Below, piece by piece: positions 1 to 8,184 of a stretch of 18,079 nt of DNA. The notes under the pieces were generated by a model. The model was given only the letters and a program-made list of their open reading frames with translations. It did not search any database and was not told the DNA's origin. Origin of the DNA: a bacterium. Lineage in GTDB: Bacteria > UBP13 > UBA5359. The stretch covers positions 1 to 18,079 of the forward strand of contig JAQVUQ010000008.1 of assembly GCA_028699365.1 (NCBI GenBank), given 5' to 3'. The position numbers and the translations under genes were made by a program. Numbering within the stretch: the stretch's first letter is position 1; each line of letters opens with the position of its first letter.

Positions 1-158
1 AGCTCTTTCTGCACGGCAAGCCGGATGAAGTCATGCACAGCGACGTCCTGAAGCAGGCATACGGGTGTCAGGTGGAGTTTCTCTTCCACGGCAATATGCC
101 GCACAGAATGGTTGAGGAGCATGAGGGGCACGAGAAGTGCGGGGGACATCATGATTGA
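1..158 (+). CDS. Metal ABC transporter ATP-binding protein, C-terminal fragment (ZnuC/MntB-type)
   Basis: Only the last 51 codons are present (reading frame from base 3); the Walker and signature motifs lie upstream of the window. The tail contains the phrase GKPDEVMHSDVLKQAYGC, typical of the C-terminus of ZnuC/MntB-like ATPases, where a 'lnr..l.ag.p.evlt.e.l...yg' segment ends the nucleotide-binding domain. It finishes with a His/Glu/Cys-rich extension, HEGHEKCGGHHD, which could bind a transition metal (inference). The stop codon overlaps the permease start in an ATGATTGA arrangement, so ATPase and permease are translationally coupled. It would power import of zinc or manganese at the cytoplasmic membrane. 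The substrate cannot be settled because the solute-binding protein is not in the window. Confidence 0.8.
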   Translation, partial: LFLHGKPDEVMHSDVLKQAYGCQVEFLFHGNMPHRMVEEHEGHEKCGGHHD

Positions 159-954
159 GCTGTTATCCTATCAATTCATGCAGCGGGCGCTGGCGGCCGG
201 GATAATTATCAGCCTGGTCTGCGGCGTACTCTCCTTTTTTGTAGTGCTGCGACGCCTCTCCTTTATCGGTGTCGGGCTCTCCCACGCCGCCTTCGGTGGT
301 GTGGCGCTGGGCTTCTTCCTGGGCGTGGAGCCTACCTGGACGGCCATAGTTTTCTGTGCCGTCATCGCTCTGCTGATAGGTCTGGTCAAGCACAAGGGCA
401 GGATACAGGAGGATACCGCCATCGGCATCTTCTTTGCCGCCAACATGGCCTTCGGCGTCATGCTTATAGGCTTAAGCCACCGCTACAACGTCGATCTCTT
501 CGGTTACCTCTTCGGCAACATCCTGGCCATAACCGCTTACGATCTGAAGATGATAGCCGTGGTCAGCTTCCTGGTGCTGGCGGTAGTCGCCCTCTTTTTC
601 AAAGAGCTGCTCTTCTGCAGCTTTGACGAGGAGATGGCCGGAGTCTGCAGCGTTCCCGCCGTTCCGCTGAATTATCTCTTTATGGTTCTGCTCTCTCTGG
701 TAATAGTGGTCTCCATCAAGGTGGTGGGCATAGTCCTGGTCTCCGCCCTGCTGGTCATCCCCGCCGCTGCCGGCCGGCAGTTCAGCTCCAACTATCGCGG
801 CATGCTGCTGGCCTCGGTGCTGGTAGGCCTGCTGTCGACTTTCGGCGGGCTCTTCCTGTCTTACCGCTTCGACCTGCCGTCCGGTTCCACCATCGTTTTG
901 CTGGCCACGTTTATCTTCGGATTATCGTTTTTACGGGAGCGTATGCGTAAATGA
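151..954 (+). CDS. Metal ABC transporter permease, ABC-3 family (ZnuB/MntC-type)
   Basis: A 267-residue integral membrane protein of the usual family length. The first hydrophobic segments carry the family signature 'VLRRLSFIGVGLSHAAFGGVALG', a conserved loop of ZnuB/MntC permeases, and the C-terminal half has the typical 'VVGIVLVSALLVIPAAAGRQ' helix (both given only in part). About seven to eight membrane segments are visible. I chose the ATG at 151 rather than the in-frame ATG at 112 because MIELLSYQFMQRAL matches the normal start of this family and because ATG 151 overlaps the upstream ATPase stop, the common coupling arrangement. It forms the channel for zinc or manganese import. The next gene is a small exported Cys/His protein 34 bases downstream. 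Confidence 0.92.
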   Translation: MIELLSYQFMQRALAAGIIISLVCGVLSFFVVLRRLSFIGVGLSHAAFGGVALGFFLGVEPTWTAIVFCAVIALLIGLVKHKGRIQEDTAIGIFFAANMAFGVMLIGLSHRYNVDLFGYLFGNILAITAYDLKMIAVVSFLVLAVVALFFKELLFCSFDEEMAGVCSVPAVPLNYLFMVLLSLVIVVSIKVVGIVLVSALLVIPAAAGRQFSSNYRGMLLASVLVGLLSTFGGLFLSYRFDLPSGSTIVLLATFIFGLSFLRERMRK

Positions 955-988
955 AACCGGATTACGGCGTTACAGGTAAAAACGGACT

Positions 989-1384
989 ATGAACAAACGG
1001 TATGAGTGGTGGAAATTGCATATCGGTTTGTTCTTCCTGTTGCCGTACGTTGCTTTTGCTTTCTGTCATTCGTTCATGCATGTTTGCTTGTGTGAACGCT
1101 ATAAGGCAAGCGAACCGGCATGCCTTTCTCAGGCAGCGGCAGAGCAAGCCGGTATGGAAAGCCCCACTCTTCTCCATGCGGATAAGCCGTCGTCAGGCAA
1201 CCACGATACATGCACCGGATGCGCATGGACAAAGAGTTGCCTCTCTGTTAAACAGAGCGTTTCTGTTAGTATTTTGCCGGAGAGAATCTTTCCGTTTGTC
1301 AGTCTGCAGCCCGTGGCTCACTATCCGGAGCCTGCTGCAGCAGTTCTATCCCGCGGTCCGCCTGCAGGTCGTCTCTTCTCGTAA
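989..1384 (+). CDS. Small exported Cys/His-containing hypothetical protein (DUF2946-like)
   Basis: 131 residues, function unknown. The N-terminus is a signal peptide or membrane anchor (MNKRYEWWKLH followed by IGLFFLLPYVAFAF). The body contains several Cys and His residues, notably a CHSF...HVC stretch and HDTCTGCAWTKSC with a CxxC pair. The C-terminus reads LSRGPPAG, resembling the 'RAPPA' ending of DUF2946-type exported proteins often found near metal-transport genes. This assignment rests on pattern only. The gene starts 34 bases after the metal ABC permease on the same strand, so it may be cotranscribed and help metal handling outside the membrane (inference). The Shine-Dalgarno is weak (ACAGG, about 12 bases upstream). 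A longer overlapping frame (1002-1439) exists but has a less protein-like composition. Confidence 0.5.
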   Translation: MNKRYEWWKLHIGLFFLLPYVAFAFCHSFMHVCLCERYKASEPACLSQAAAEQAGMESPTLLHADKPSSGNHDTCTGCAWTKSCLSVKQSVSVSILPERIFPFVSLQPVAHYPEPAAAVLSRGPPAGRLFS

Positions 1385-1506
1385 ATCTGCTGTTCTATGT
1401 TGTTTGGGCTGTCAACGGCTTACACGTTCTGTTCCTTAGTGTACGCATATCGGCCGAAACAGCAGGTCCTCATGCCCCTTAAAACATTTACAGGAGGAGT
1501 TGTATC

Positions 1507-2157
1507 ATGCAACGTAAAGGCTTTACACTTATTGAGCTGCTGGTAGTTATTGGCATATTAGCCATACTGGCATCTATATTGCTACCCGTTTTCAGCCAGG
1601 CCAGAGAGAAAGCGAGGCAGGCTTCCTGCCTGTCCAACGTCAAGCAGATATCTATGGCCATGATGATGTATATCAGTGACTGGGATGAACAATTCGTCAG
1701 TTGTACTTCCACCTATAGATGGTATACGCCGCTTCAGTCCTATGTGAACAATGCACAGGTATTTCATTGCCCGTCTATGAGTAATGACGAGGGAGGCAAC
1801 GCATATACCGATTATGTGATAAACGGGCTATTTGCCCACGGCGTCAGCCAGACGGACTTCCACAACCCTTCCGGCACTATTATGATAGCCGAAAGAGAGG
1901 CCGGATGTCCCCATGACGGATACCATCCATGGCCCAGCGCGTCAAGTCAGAACTGGGATAGCCTGTCGGCATATCTTTCAGGGAGCGGCTCCAACTGGTT
2001 GCTGGATCATGTAGCGGAGGAACGGCATAACGGTGGCTGTAATTACGGCTTTGCAGATGGGCACGTAAAATGGATGCGCTGGGAGGAAACCGTTGGTGCA
2101 CCGCTGCCCGGGATGCATAACCCCGACCGCAAAGTGCCTTCTCAGTACGGGTGGTAG
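1507..2157 (+). CDS. Prepilin-like protein with N-terminal methylation motif and H-X9-DG domain (DUF1559-like)
   Basis: 216 residues. The N-terminus [21 protein letters not shown] is a type IV prepilin/pseudopilin leader: a short basic leader, cleavage after G5, F6 as the methylated residue and the conserved Glu at mature position 5 (E10), then one hydrophobic helix. This is followed by [20 protein letters not shown] and an [10 protein letters not shown] stretch, a hallmark of the huge DUF1559-type families of Armatimonadota and related phyla. Near the C-terminus [16 protein letters not shown] fits the H-X9-DG motif exactly. An AGGAGG Shine-Dalgarno lies 8-13 bases before the ATG. Such proteins are likely processed by PilD-type peptidases and surface- or envelope-associated; the role is unknown. 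It sits just upstream of the glycosidase and sulfatase genes, a frequent neighbourhood in these bacteria. Confidence 0.92.
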   Translation: MQRKGFTLIELLVVIGILAILASILLPVFSQAREKARQASCLSNVKQISMAMMMYISDWDEQFVSCTSTYRWYTPLQSYVNNAQVFHCPSMSNDEGGNAYTDYVINGLFAHGVSQTDFHNPSGTIMIAEREAGCPHDGYHPWPSASSQNWDSLSAYLSGSGSNWLLDHVAEERHNGGCNYGFADGHVKWMRWEETVGAPLPGMHNPDRKVPSQYGW

Positions 2158-2288
2158 CGGCGATGCGGTAGCACAATAATTGTCATATTTCTCCATATAC
2201 AGCAAGATAAGTTATAGTAATGAGGCTATACCAGTGCTAACATGGAAGCAAGATCGACCGAATCATTGTCGGAAAGTGGGATACCTTC

Positions 2289-5246
2289 ATGAAAAAGGCA
2301 CGTTACGGTATATTTGGGGGCATAATTGCGGCTCTTTTGCCGGTTATATCTGCTCTCTTCCTGTCATCATGCCTGGCTGACGGGGTAACTGCGGCTGATG
2401 AAAGGAAACCTTTGCCGGGCAGAACGATGGTTTACTCCCGGAGCCAGACGAAATACGGCCTCTACCAGAACTATCTGCATACCTGGATCGACAGGCCTCT
2501 GTTGCATAACCGTGATACAAGGCCTGTGGACGGTAAGCCTGCGGTGATGACGTATCCCAGCTTCAGCGCTACCGCCGTCTCCGCCGGAGCGTACGGTCTG
2601 GACGGCTTTGCCGTCCTGGTGGGTACGCCGGGGATGCTGGAAAGGTATACCACCTCGCTTCAGTATGCCGATGAGATGTGCAGCAAAGGACAGAGCTTTG
2701 CCGTCCTGACGGAATTCGGCGGCGTGGGCGTAGATAGAATGCTTGAGACATACGGCAAGGTTCTGGAGAGCGCTCTGGCCTCAAAAAGCGCTGTTAGATT
2801 CAACGGCAAAATTCTGGTGACATCGTATAATGCCGGTGCCACCACGCCGCAGCAGTGGAAAAGCGCTCTCGACAAGTTGCGGGAACGTTACGGGGATTGT
2901 TTCATCTTTCTGCCCGATCTGGGCGCTGCAGGCTGCAGGCTCTTCTTTACCTGGTCCGATAACAAGGACAGTCTCAGCAGCGAAGAGTTGGAGAGGTACA
3001 AGGCTACGCTGCGGTCCTATCTGGATGTTACCGACGGACTCTACTTCGCTACGCCGCATCCTCTCAGAAAGCTCTCCGGGACAGGGTTGAACGAGTTTGC
3101 CCGCAAGTTTTACGAAGAGATTGCCATAGCATCTTACAGGAGCGTGCTGTCCGAGCGCCCTTACCGCAATAAATACTTTGCTCTGGGAGCCTGCAACGGT
3201 TACGTCAACTATGTATCCGGCTCCAGCCTGATGGAGAACGGCACCAAAACGTTGAGAGACAGCTTCGAGGCGGCCATGAACGCCCGGCCGGATATCATCA
3301 TCCTGCCGGAGTGGGACGAGGTCAACGAAAACACCTGTATTCAGCCTACGGTTTACAATTCGTTCTCCACCCAGAGGATAATAAAGTATTACATGCAACG
3401 GATAAAGGGTGAGGCGCCCACTCCCAATCCTGGTGACGATACCTCCATCCCTAATCTCATAGTAAGCTATCGCAAGATGATCAAGCTGGGAGAGCCGGTG
3501 GATATAGAGCTGCTCAACGTACCGGACTCCGGCGGCAAGGAACTTTACACGGCCCAACTCAGCTTGAAAAGCGTCTCCGGCAAAGTTTTGAAAACCTTCC
3601 CCAAAGAGACGTTTACGATCAAGGACCTGCGTGACAAGACATACAGAACGGCATCGGAAGAGTTTTCCGGGGAGAGAGTTCTTATACCCAGCCTGGCAGT
3701 GGTTGACTCTAAGGGTAAAACCGTGCTGTTTGAGCAAGGACTGCATCATATCCAATTGCGGCCTACCTGGACTTGGGACTATAAATGCGTAAAACAGCCT
3801 TTGAGGGATATCCTCAAACCCGTCTCTGCCGCGTTTGCCGTGGAAGCCGGGAAGGACGGTTCCACGCTGCTCAAAGCCGGTGTAGAGTGCAAAGAGGAGA
3901 TAGCCTCGGCAGAGGTGCTGGAGGACGGAGACGAGATATACGCCTGCGATAAGGATGATGAATACCGGATGGCAAACGGCAGCTCTCTTATCCGGCTCAC
4001 TTTTGCACCCTCTTTCTATACGTCGTCGTTTACCAGCCAGACCGGCGGTAACGGGACGGATATCAAGGGTACTGTAACCTTGGAGGGCAACGGCATAAAG
4101 GTAGTTCCCGAGGGGGACAAGCAGAGATGGTATACTCTAAAGGACGGCAAAAGCATCAAGCTGTCGCTCCTGCTGAGAAATGTGCCTCAGGTGCTGTATG
4201 TATCCGTTCCGCCCGGGGATATTTCTGCCGGCAGCCTGAATGTGGACTTGAATCTCTTTAAGCTGAAGCTGCCCGTCAAGAAGGTACTGGAAGAGGGAAT
4301 TTACGCGGAGACCGCCGGCAGGGGAGTAGTCTTCTGTGCCGAGAGGTACGACCGGCTGCCCGATCATCCTTATCACACAGGCAGCAGGAAGGTGGAATTT
4401 ACCGCCAGGCTCTATCCCCAGAGCAAGGCATCCGTTCTGCAGGTGCGTATTATTACGAAGTCGGGAAAGGTATTCTGGAGCAACCCCATCTTCAATACTG
4501 CGACAAGCAAAGCGATTGCGCTGCCGGTCTGGTCCGGATCGAAGCAGGCGGTCGTTAAGGTGAAGACCGGCAGGGAGGAGATTCCCTGCCTGAAGTATAA
4601 CTTCGATTCAGGTTTTGGCACCATACTCTCCAGCCCGGCCGGACGCTCTTTCTACGGCATCCTGGGCGGTGCGGAGGATGTGGCTATAGGCAAGGGCAGG
4701 ACCGGCTCCAGCCCGTTTGTAGAGAAACAGGACAGGTACCCTGCAACTTCCATACGCACCGCGCCGGAGTGGGTAAAAGAGGACGGCGCTGCGGCCTTGA
4801 AGTTCGACGGTATAGGGAACTATATCATCCTGCCCAGGGAAGCGCTGCCCAGAGGCAGCTACACCATGGACTTTGAGATCAAAGCCGAATCCAGCAAGGA
4901 TCAGGTTCTGTTGAAGCATCAGAGCAATTACACCGGCTCTCTTGAAGCGGGCATAACCGGCGGAAAGCTGTATATAGTCTTTACCGATGAAACGCTCAAG
5001 GACAACAGGTATCTCTCCAGGCTGGAAATTCCGGTAGATAAGTGGTGCAAGATCAGGATAAGCTACGACCTGGCGGCCTTTACTCTGGCGGTGGACGATA
5101 AGAGAGATGTATTCGCTCCGGTTGTCAAGCGTCCGGCCTTTCTTTTTGCACCGCTGATATGGGGGGGATACGGCAGCGATAACAAGTTCTTCGAAGGCTA
5201 TCTCAGAGCGCTGACAATAGACCATGCACCTGCGGGAGAGATATAA
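2289..5246 (+). CDS. Large lipoprotein with GH71-like glycosidase module and LamG-like C-terminal domain
   Basis: 985 residues. The N-terminus has a basic start, a hydrophobic stretch and a lipobox LSSC with Cys28, so it is probably a secreted lipoprotein. Residues about 35-375 resemble the alpha/beta-barrel of GH71 and GH99-like glycosidases: repeated short strands (DGFAVLVG, KILVTSYNAG, DCFIFLPDLG) and an acidic C-terminal strand IIILPEWDEVNENT (about residues 336-350) holding candidate catalytic acids. GH71 enzymes cut alpha-1,3-glucan, but the actual substrate is not readable here. A long beta-rich middle (about 390-780) looks like Ig-like or carbohydrate-binding modules. Residues about 830-980 form a LamG/concanavalin-like fold (ALKFDGIGNYIILPREALP, then VDKWCKIRISYD). 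The sulfatase gene starts two bases after its stop, so the two are probably one operon acting on a sulfated polysaccharide (inference). Confidence 0.82.
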   Translation: MKKARYGIFGGIIAALLPVISALFLSSCLADGVTAADERKPLPGRTMVYSRSQTKYGLYQNYLHTWIDRPLLHNRDTRPVDGKPAVMTYPSFSATAVSAGAYGLDGFAVLVGTPGMLERYTTSLQYADEMCSKGQSFAVLTEFGGVGVDRMLETYGKVLESALASKSAVRFNGKILVTSYNAGATTPQQWKSALDKLRERYGDCFIFLPDLGAAGCRLFFTWSDNKDSLSSEELERYKATLRSYLDVTDGLYFATPHPLRKLSGTGLNEFARKFYEEIAIASYRSVLSERPYRNKYFALGACNGYVNYVSGSSLMENGTKTLRDSFEAAMNARPDIIILPEWDEVNENTCIQPTVYNSFSTQRIIKYYMQRIKGEAPTPNPGDDTSIPNLIVSYRKMIKLGEPVDIELLNVPDSGGKELYTAQLSLKSVSGKVLKTFPKETFTIKDLRDKTYRTASEEFSGERVLIPSLAVVDSKGKTVLFEQGLHHIQLRPTWTWDYKCVKQPLRDILKPVSAAFAVEAGKDGSTLLKAGVECKEEIASAEVLEDGDEIYACDKDDEYRMANGSSLIRLTFAPSFYTSSFTSQTGGNGTDIKGTVTLEGNGIKVVPEGDKQRWYTLKDGKSIKLSLLLRNVPQVLYVSVPPGDISAGSLNVDLNLFKLKLPVKKVLEEGIYAETAGRGVVFCAERYDRLPDHPYHTGSRKVEFTARLYPQSKASVLQVRIITKSGKVFWSNPIFNTATSKAIALPVWSGSKQAVVKVKTGREEIPCLKYNFDSGFGTILSSPAGRSFYGILGGAEDVAIGKGRTGSSPFVEKQDRYPATSIRTAPEWVKEDGAAALKFDGIGNYIILPREALPRGSYTMDFEIKAESSKDQVLLKHQSNYTGSLEAGITGGKLYIVFTDETLKDNRYLSRLEIPVDKWCKIRISYDLAAFTLAVDDKRDVFAPVVKRPAFLFAPLIWGGYGSDNKFFEGYLRALTIDHAPAGEI

Positions 5247-5248
5247 GA

Positions 5249-6739
5249 ATGGCTGCAGACAGACCCAATATACTGGTGATAATGGCCGATCAGATGAGAG
5301 GGGATACCATGGGATGTGCCGGGCATCCCATGGTGGAGACCCCTAATCTGGATTATCTGGCTAAGAGCGGGGTTATTTTCCGCAACGCTTATACGCCTGA
5401 CCCGGTCTGCGTTCCGGCCAGAGCTACCCTGACCACAGGCTGTTATCCGCATAAATGTACCGGTATCAAAAACAACGGCGGGGCCATCTTTGAGGATCAG
5501 GCAAAGATAGCGCAATTCTTCTCCGATAACGGTTATATAAGCTATGCCGGAGGCAAGCTGCACTACGTTCCCTACTCCGCTCCCGGAGAGCCTAGATTGC
5601 TGCACGGTTTCGATTTTGCCTCTCTGGCGGAATCCGGACGCATACTCAGCGTCTATGATCCGCAAGGCAGGAAGCGGGGGGTGGAGGATTATCACGACTA
5701 TCTCAAGCGTGCAGGCTGGGGAGGCTATTCCAGGGCGCACGGCATAGGTAACAACGACATACATCCTGCACCTTCGCCGTTGCCGGAGGAGCATTATGTG
5801 GATGCCTGGGTGTGCAGCAGTGCTCTGGATTATCTGGATAATCACCTCAGGGATCACTCCGACAAGCCGTTCTTCTCCTTTGTCTCCTTCCCCAAGCCGC
5901 ATGCGCCGTATGATCCTCCAAGGCCGTACGACGCCATGTACAGTCCCAGAGAGGTTCCGGTTCCTCTGCGGCAGACGGACCGCTATTCCAGGACGCCTGC
6001 CAAGTATGAAGAGATGAAGACGCACGGATGGGATCTCTTCTCCGCCGAGACATATCTCAACGCCAGAGCGCACTATTACGGTCAGGTGACGTTCCAGGAC
6101 AAACAGGTGGGGCGGCTGCTGGATTATCTTCGGGAGAAGGATATGCTGGAGAACACTATAGTGATCTATACGGCGGACCACGGAGATATGCTGGGGGATT
6201 TCGGCTTCTTTGCCAAGAGCTGCTTTTACCGGGGCAGCGTCAACATACCCTTGATAGTAAGCTGGCCGGGACATGTCAGGGAGAATTGCAGCAGTGACGC
6301 GCTGGTAGGGCTGCAGGACGTACTGCCCACTCTCTCCTCCCTGGCCGGCCTGGACCTGGGCCGGGAGACGGACGGTATGGACCTGTCGCCCCTGCTCAGG
6401 GGGGACGGCTTTACTGAGAGGGAGTATATTATATCCTATTACGGCGATGATCCGCGCCAGGCATATATGATTGCCGGTAAGAAGTATAAGTATATCTACT
6501 CGCAGATCAACGGGGTGGAAGAGCTGTACGATCTGGAGAACGATCCTGAAGAGCTCAGAAACATAGCCTTTGAAGCCCGCTATGCCGGTACGGTCGCAGA
6601 TATGAAAGAAGGCATAATCGGTTGGGCAAAGGAGAACGGAGATCTCTCCATGCTGGACGGCGCAGGGCTGAAAAAGGCCGGTGACGACTCACTGGCAACC
6701 TGTTTCCAACCCGGGGTTATGGGTTGGCGCTGGTACTGA
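5249..6739 (+). CDS. Sulfatase of the alkaline phosphatase superfamily (formylglycine-dependent)
   Basis: 496 residues, the usual length of arylsulfatase-type enzymes. The N-terminus RPNILVIMADQMRGDTMGC supplies the first metal-binding Asp (D14). The sulfatase signature C-X-P-X-R is present as CVPAR with Cys54, which a formylglycine-generating or anSME enzyme must oxidise; no such gene is in the window. The downstream metal site YTADHGDMLGD holds D310 and H311, with K323 as the following basic residue. It would hydrolyse sulfate esters, probably from polysaccharides. There is no clear signal peptide, unlike the lipoprotein encoded two bases upstream, so the site of action is unclear. GGGAGAG before the ATG is a good ribosome binding site. 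Its 3' end overlaps the convergent AraC gene by 23 bases. Confidence 0.93.
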   Translation: MAADRPNILVIMADQMRGDTMGCAGHPMVETPNLDYLAKSGVIFRNAYTPDPVCVPARATLTTGCYPHKCTGIKNNGGAIFEDQAKIAQFFSDNGYISYAGGKLHYVPYSAPGEPRLLHGFDFASLAESGRILSVYDPQGRKRGVEDYHDYLKRAGWGGYSRAHGIGNNDIHPAPSPLPEEHYVDAWVCSSALDYLDNHLRDHSDKPFFSFVSFPKPHAPYDPPRPYDAMYSPREVPVPLRQTDRYSRTPAKYEEMKTHGWDLFSAETYLNARAHYYGQVTFQDKQVGRLLDYLREKDMLENTIVIYTADHGDMLGDFGFFAKSCFYRGSVNIPLIVSWPGHVRENCSSDALVGLQDVLPTLSSLAGLDLGRETDGMDLSPLLRGDGFTEREYIISYYGDDPRQAYMIAGKKYKYIYSQINGVEELYDLENDPEELRNIAFEARYAGTVADMKEGIIGWAKENGDLSMLDGAGLKKAGDDSLATCFQPGVMGWRWY

Positions 6740-7598
6740 GCGTGTAAGAGCGTTTTCGAGTCAAGGATACCCTGTACTTTGCAGGGGAAATATGCATGAT
6801 CCTCTTGAATACCCTGCTGAAATTGGTGGCGTTGCTGAAGCCCACCTTCTCTGCCGTATCTGCAACTTTGGCTCCTTTGCACCGGAGCAGACGTGCCGCT
6901 TCCTGAATCCTGACGTTGTTTATATATTCGGTTACGGTAAAGCCGGTGTATCGCTTGAATATCTTTATCATGTAATATGGACTTATAAAGAACTTTTCCG
7001 CCAGGCTTTTCAGCGGCAGATCAAGCATATAATTAGTGTTGATATACTGAACTATCTCAGCCGCCTTTGCCTTTACGGTCTCGGAACTTGTCATACCCTC
7101 CCTGGTCTGGCTGTTGACCTCTCTGGTAAGCAGTATCAGAAATTCCGTCAGCAGATTCTTAATCATTACTTTGCTGCTTGTATCATCCGCTTTGAACTCT
7201 TCAAGTATATTAAGCAATATCTCCTCGATCCGCCTTCTGGACTTCTGCCGGAGGCGGAAAGCAGTATTATCGGCCTTAAAGAACGCTATAAGATCGTCGA
7301 TGCCCGTCTCGGAGCATAAATCTTCAAAAAAGGCCTGATCCAGCTTGAGCAGAATGCGCTCGGATGCATCTTCATCGTTGTAGATATTTCTGGAGAGAGT
7401 ATGCATATTGATGAGAACCAGTTCTCCACCCCTCATCCTGTAGCATTTGTCTTTTATAAAGCAATCAATCCTCCCCGAGATAAGGTAGTATATTCTGTAC
7501 ATGCCGAACGCTACTCCCTTGGAGATGAAAGACTTGGGGACTCTCTTTTTCTCTATGGTAAAGAGACATTTGCCGGAAGACGATTTGTAATCTAACAC
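6717..7598 (-). CDS. AraC-family transcriptional regulator
   Basis: 293 residues with a GTG start; AAAGGTGA lies just upstream as ribosome binding site. The N-terminal half (about 1-170) resembles a cupin-like AraC sensor domain (MYRIYYLISGRIDCFI, then RGGELVLINMHTLSR). The C-terminal ~100 residues hold the two helix-turn-helix motifs of the family: LKSLAEKFFISPYYMIKIFK for the first, and ADTAEKVGFSNATNFSRVFK followed by SPAKYR for the second. It is probably an activator responding to a sugar. Its convergence with the sulfatase (23-base overlap of the 3' ends) suggests control of the glycosidase-sulfatase pair, but this is inferred from position only. Divergent to it lies the DUF5320 gene. 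Confidence 0.93.
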   Translation of the reverse strand: MLDYKSSSGKCLFTIEKKRVPKSFISKGVAFGMYRIYYLISGRIDCFIKDKCYRMRGGELVLINMHTLSRNIYNDEDASERILLKLDQAFFEDLCSETGIDDLIAFFKADNTAFRLRQKSRRRIEEILLNILEEFKADDTSSKVMIKNLLTEFLILLTREVNSQTREGMTSSETVKAKAAEIVQYINTNYMLDLPLKSLAEKFFISPYYMIKIFKRYTGFTVTEYINNVRIQEAARLLRCKGAKVADTAEKVGFSNATNFSRVFKRIMHISPAKYRVSLTRKRSYTLSTSANP

Positions 7599-7623
7599 TC
7601 TATCACCTTTTTCACATTACAGA

Positions 7624-7638
7624 TGCTGTTTTACAGCA
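7624..7638. repeat. Perfect short hairpin upstream of the AraC gene
   Basis: TGCTGT-TTT-ACAGCA is a perfect 6-bp inverted repeat with a 3-base loop, 26 bases upstream of the AraC start codon. It is directly followed by ATAAT-C-ATTAT (7639-7649), another perfect inverted repeat. These could be operator half-sites or part of the AraC leader. Function is not shown. Confidence 0.35.
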
Positions 7639-7689
7639 ATAATCATTATATTTTGTCATAACAGACGGCATGTTCACGGCGGTACGATC

Positions 7690-7705
7690 ATAATAGCTCT
7701 ATTAT
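7690..7705. repeat. AT-rich 16-bp palindrome in the AraC/DUF5320 intergenic region
   Basis: ATAATAGCTCTATTAT is a perfect 16-bp palindrome between the divergent AraC and DUF5320 genes. It differs from the TTACAC/GTGTAA sites further right, so it could be an operator for a different protein, AraC being the nearest candidate. An ATTATA inside its right arm reads TATAAT on the minus strand, but no good -35 was found for it. Confidence 0.35.
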
Positions 7706-7746
7706 AGCAAAAAGGAGCAACAGATATAAATATCCGTAGTTTCATA

Positions 7747-7775
7747 TTGACACCTCTGGGAATATATGTTTCAAT
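7747..7775 (+). promoter_or_regulatory. Predicted sigma70 promoter of the DUF5320 gene
   Basis: TTGACA (7747-7752) is a perfect -35 box. It is separated by 17 bases from TTCAAT (7770-7775), a 4/6 match to the -10 consensus, which is preceded by TG at 7767-7768 and so is an extended -10. The operator palindrome begins three bases after the -10 box, covering the expected transcription start. Confidence 0.6.
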
Positions 7776-7777
7776 GA

Positions 7778-7794
7778 AGGTGTAAGTTACACCT
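7778..7794. promoter_or_regulatory. Operator A: perfect AGGTGTAA-G-TTACACCT palindrome
   Basis: A perfect 17-base inverted repeat lying on the expected transcription start of the DUF5320 promoter, which fits repression. Further half-sites flank it: ACACCT at 7750-7755 and AAGGTGTGA at 7822-7830. The same GTGTAA/TTACAC half-sites occur downstream of the promoters of the NifX/MinD run and of the PadR gene. I infer that the PadR-type protein binds all three. Confidence 0.6.
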
Positions 7795-7847
7795 AAGAGT
7801 TACTGACATCGACATGCTGTTAAGGTGTGAGAAAGGAGGGTAAAGCA

Positions 7848-8174
7848 ATGCCTGGTAGAGATGGAACAGGCCCGTTGGGAACGGGATCCATGACCGGACG
7901 CGGAGCCGGTTACTGTGCCGGTTACAGTGTTCCGGGATACGCCGGCGCAGGGAGGTTCCCGGGGAGAGGTCTGAGACGAGCCACCGGTTTGGGCTGCGGG
8001 CGCGGAGCAGGCTGGTTAGGCGCCTCTGCAGCCGGTAGGCCTTCTGCCCGTAATTTCTTCGGCACAATGTCAAGGGCTGATGAAAAAGCCCTGCTGATTG
8101 AGCAAGCCGAAGCTGTTGAAGGGACGTTGGCCGATATCAAGCAGCGTTTGAGCCGGCTTGAACAAGGTGAGTAG
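7848..8174 (+). CDS. DUF5320-type small Gly/Arg-rich protein with C-terminal coiled coil
   Basis: 108 residues. The N-terminus MPGRDGTGPLGTGSMTGRGA and the following glycine/arginine-rich stretch (to about residue 65) match the DUF5320 pattern ('GPxGxGpmTGRGxGxC'). The last ~35 residues (from SRADEKALL to LSRLEQGE) form a predicted coiled coil. Only two Cys are present. The function of the family is unknown; in anaerobes it is typically found beside NifX-like/MinD-ferredoxin genes, as here. I chose the ATG at 7848 because GAAAGGAGGG ends seven bases before it; a start at 7827 lies upstream of this Shine-Dalgarno. It has its own promoter with an operator palindrome, shared in type with the NifX/MinD promoter 1.9 kb away. 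Confidence 0.85.
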   Translation: MPGRDGTGPLGTGSMTGRGAGYCAGYSVPGYAGAGRFPGRGLRRATGLGCGRGAGWLGASAAGRPSARNFFGTMSRADEKALLIEQAEAVEGTLADIKQRLSRLEQGE

Positions 8175-8184
8175 TTTTTGTCTT

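Noticed and set aside
1002-1439. 145-codon alternative frame overlapping the small exported protein
   Set aside because: It is longer, but its sequence is rich in Cys, Ser and Arg without a convincing signal peptide or motif; the 989 frame has a better export signal and a family-like ending.
2781-3755. 324-codon open frame on the minus strand inside the lipoprotein gene
   Set aside because: It lies fully antisense to a gene with clear domain content and a good start; its translation has no recognisable motif and no ribosome binding site stands out.
5198-6274. 358-codon open frame on the minus strand inside the sulfatase gene
   Set aside because: The plus strand carries all sulfatase motifs; the antisense frame is a by-product of codon bias and its protein shows no family features.
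6717-6739. Antisense regulation through the 23-base overlap of the sulfatase and AraC 3' ends
   Set aside because: Short convergent overlaps are common in compact genomes; nothing else in the sequence supports a regulatory role.
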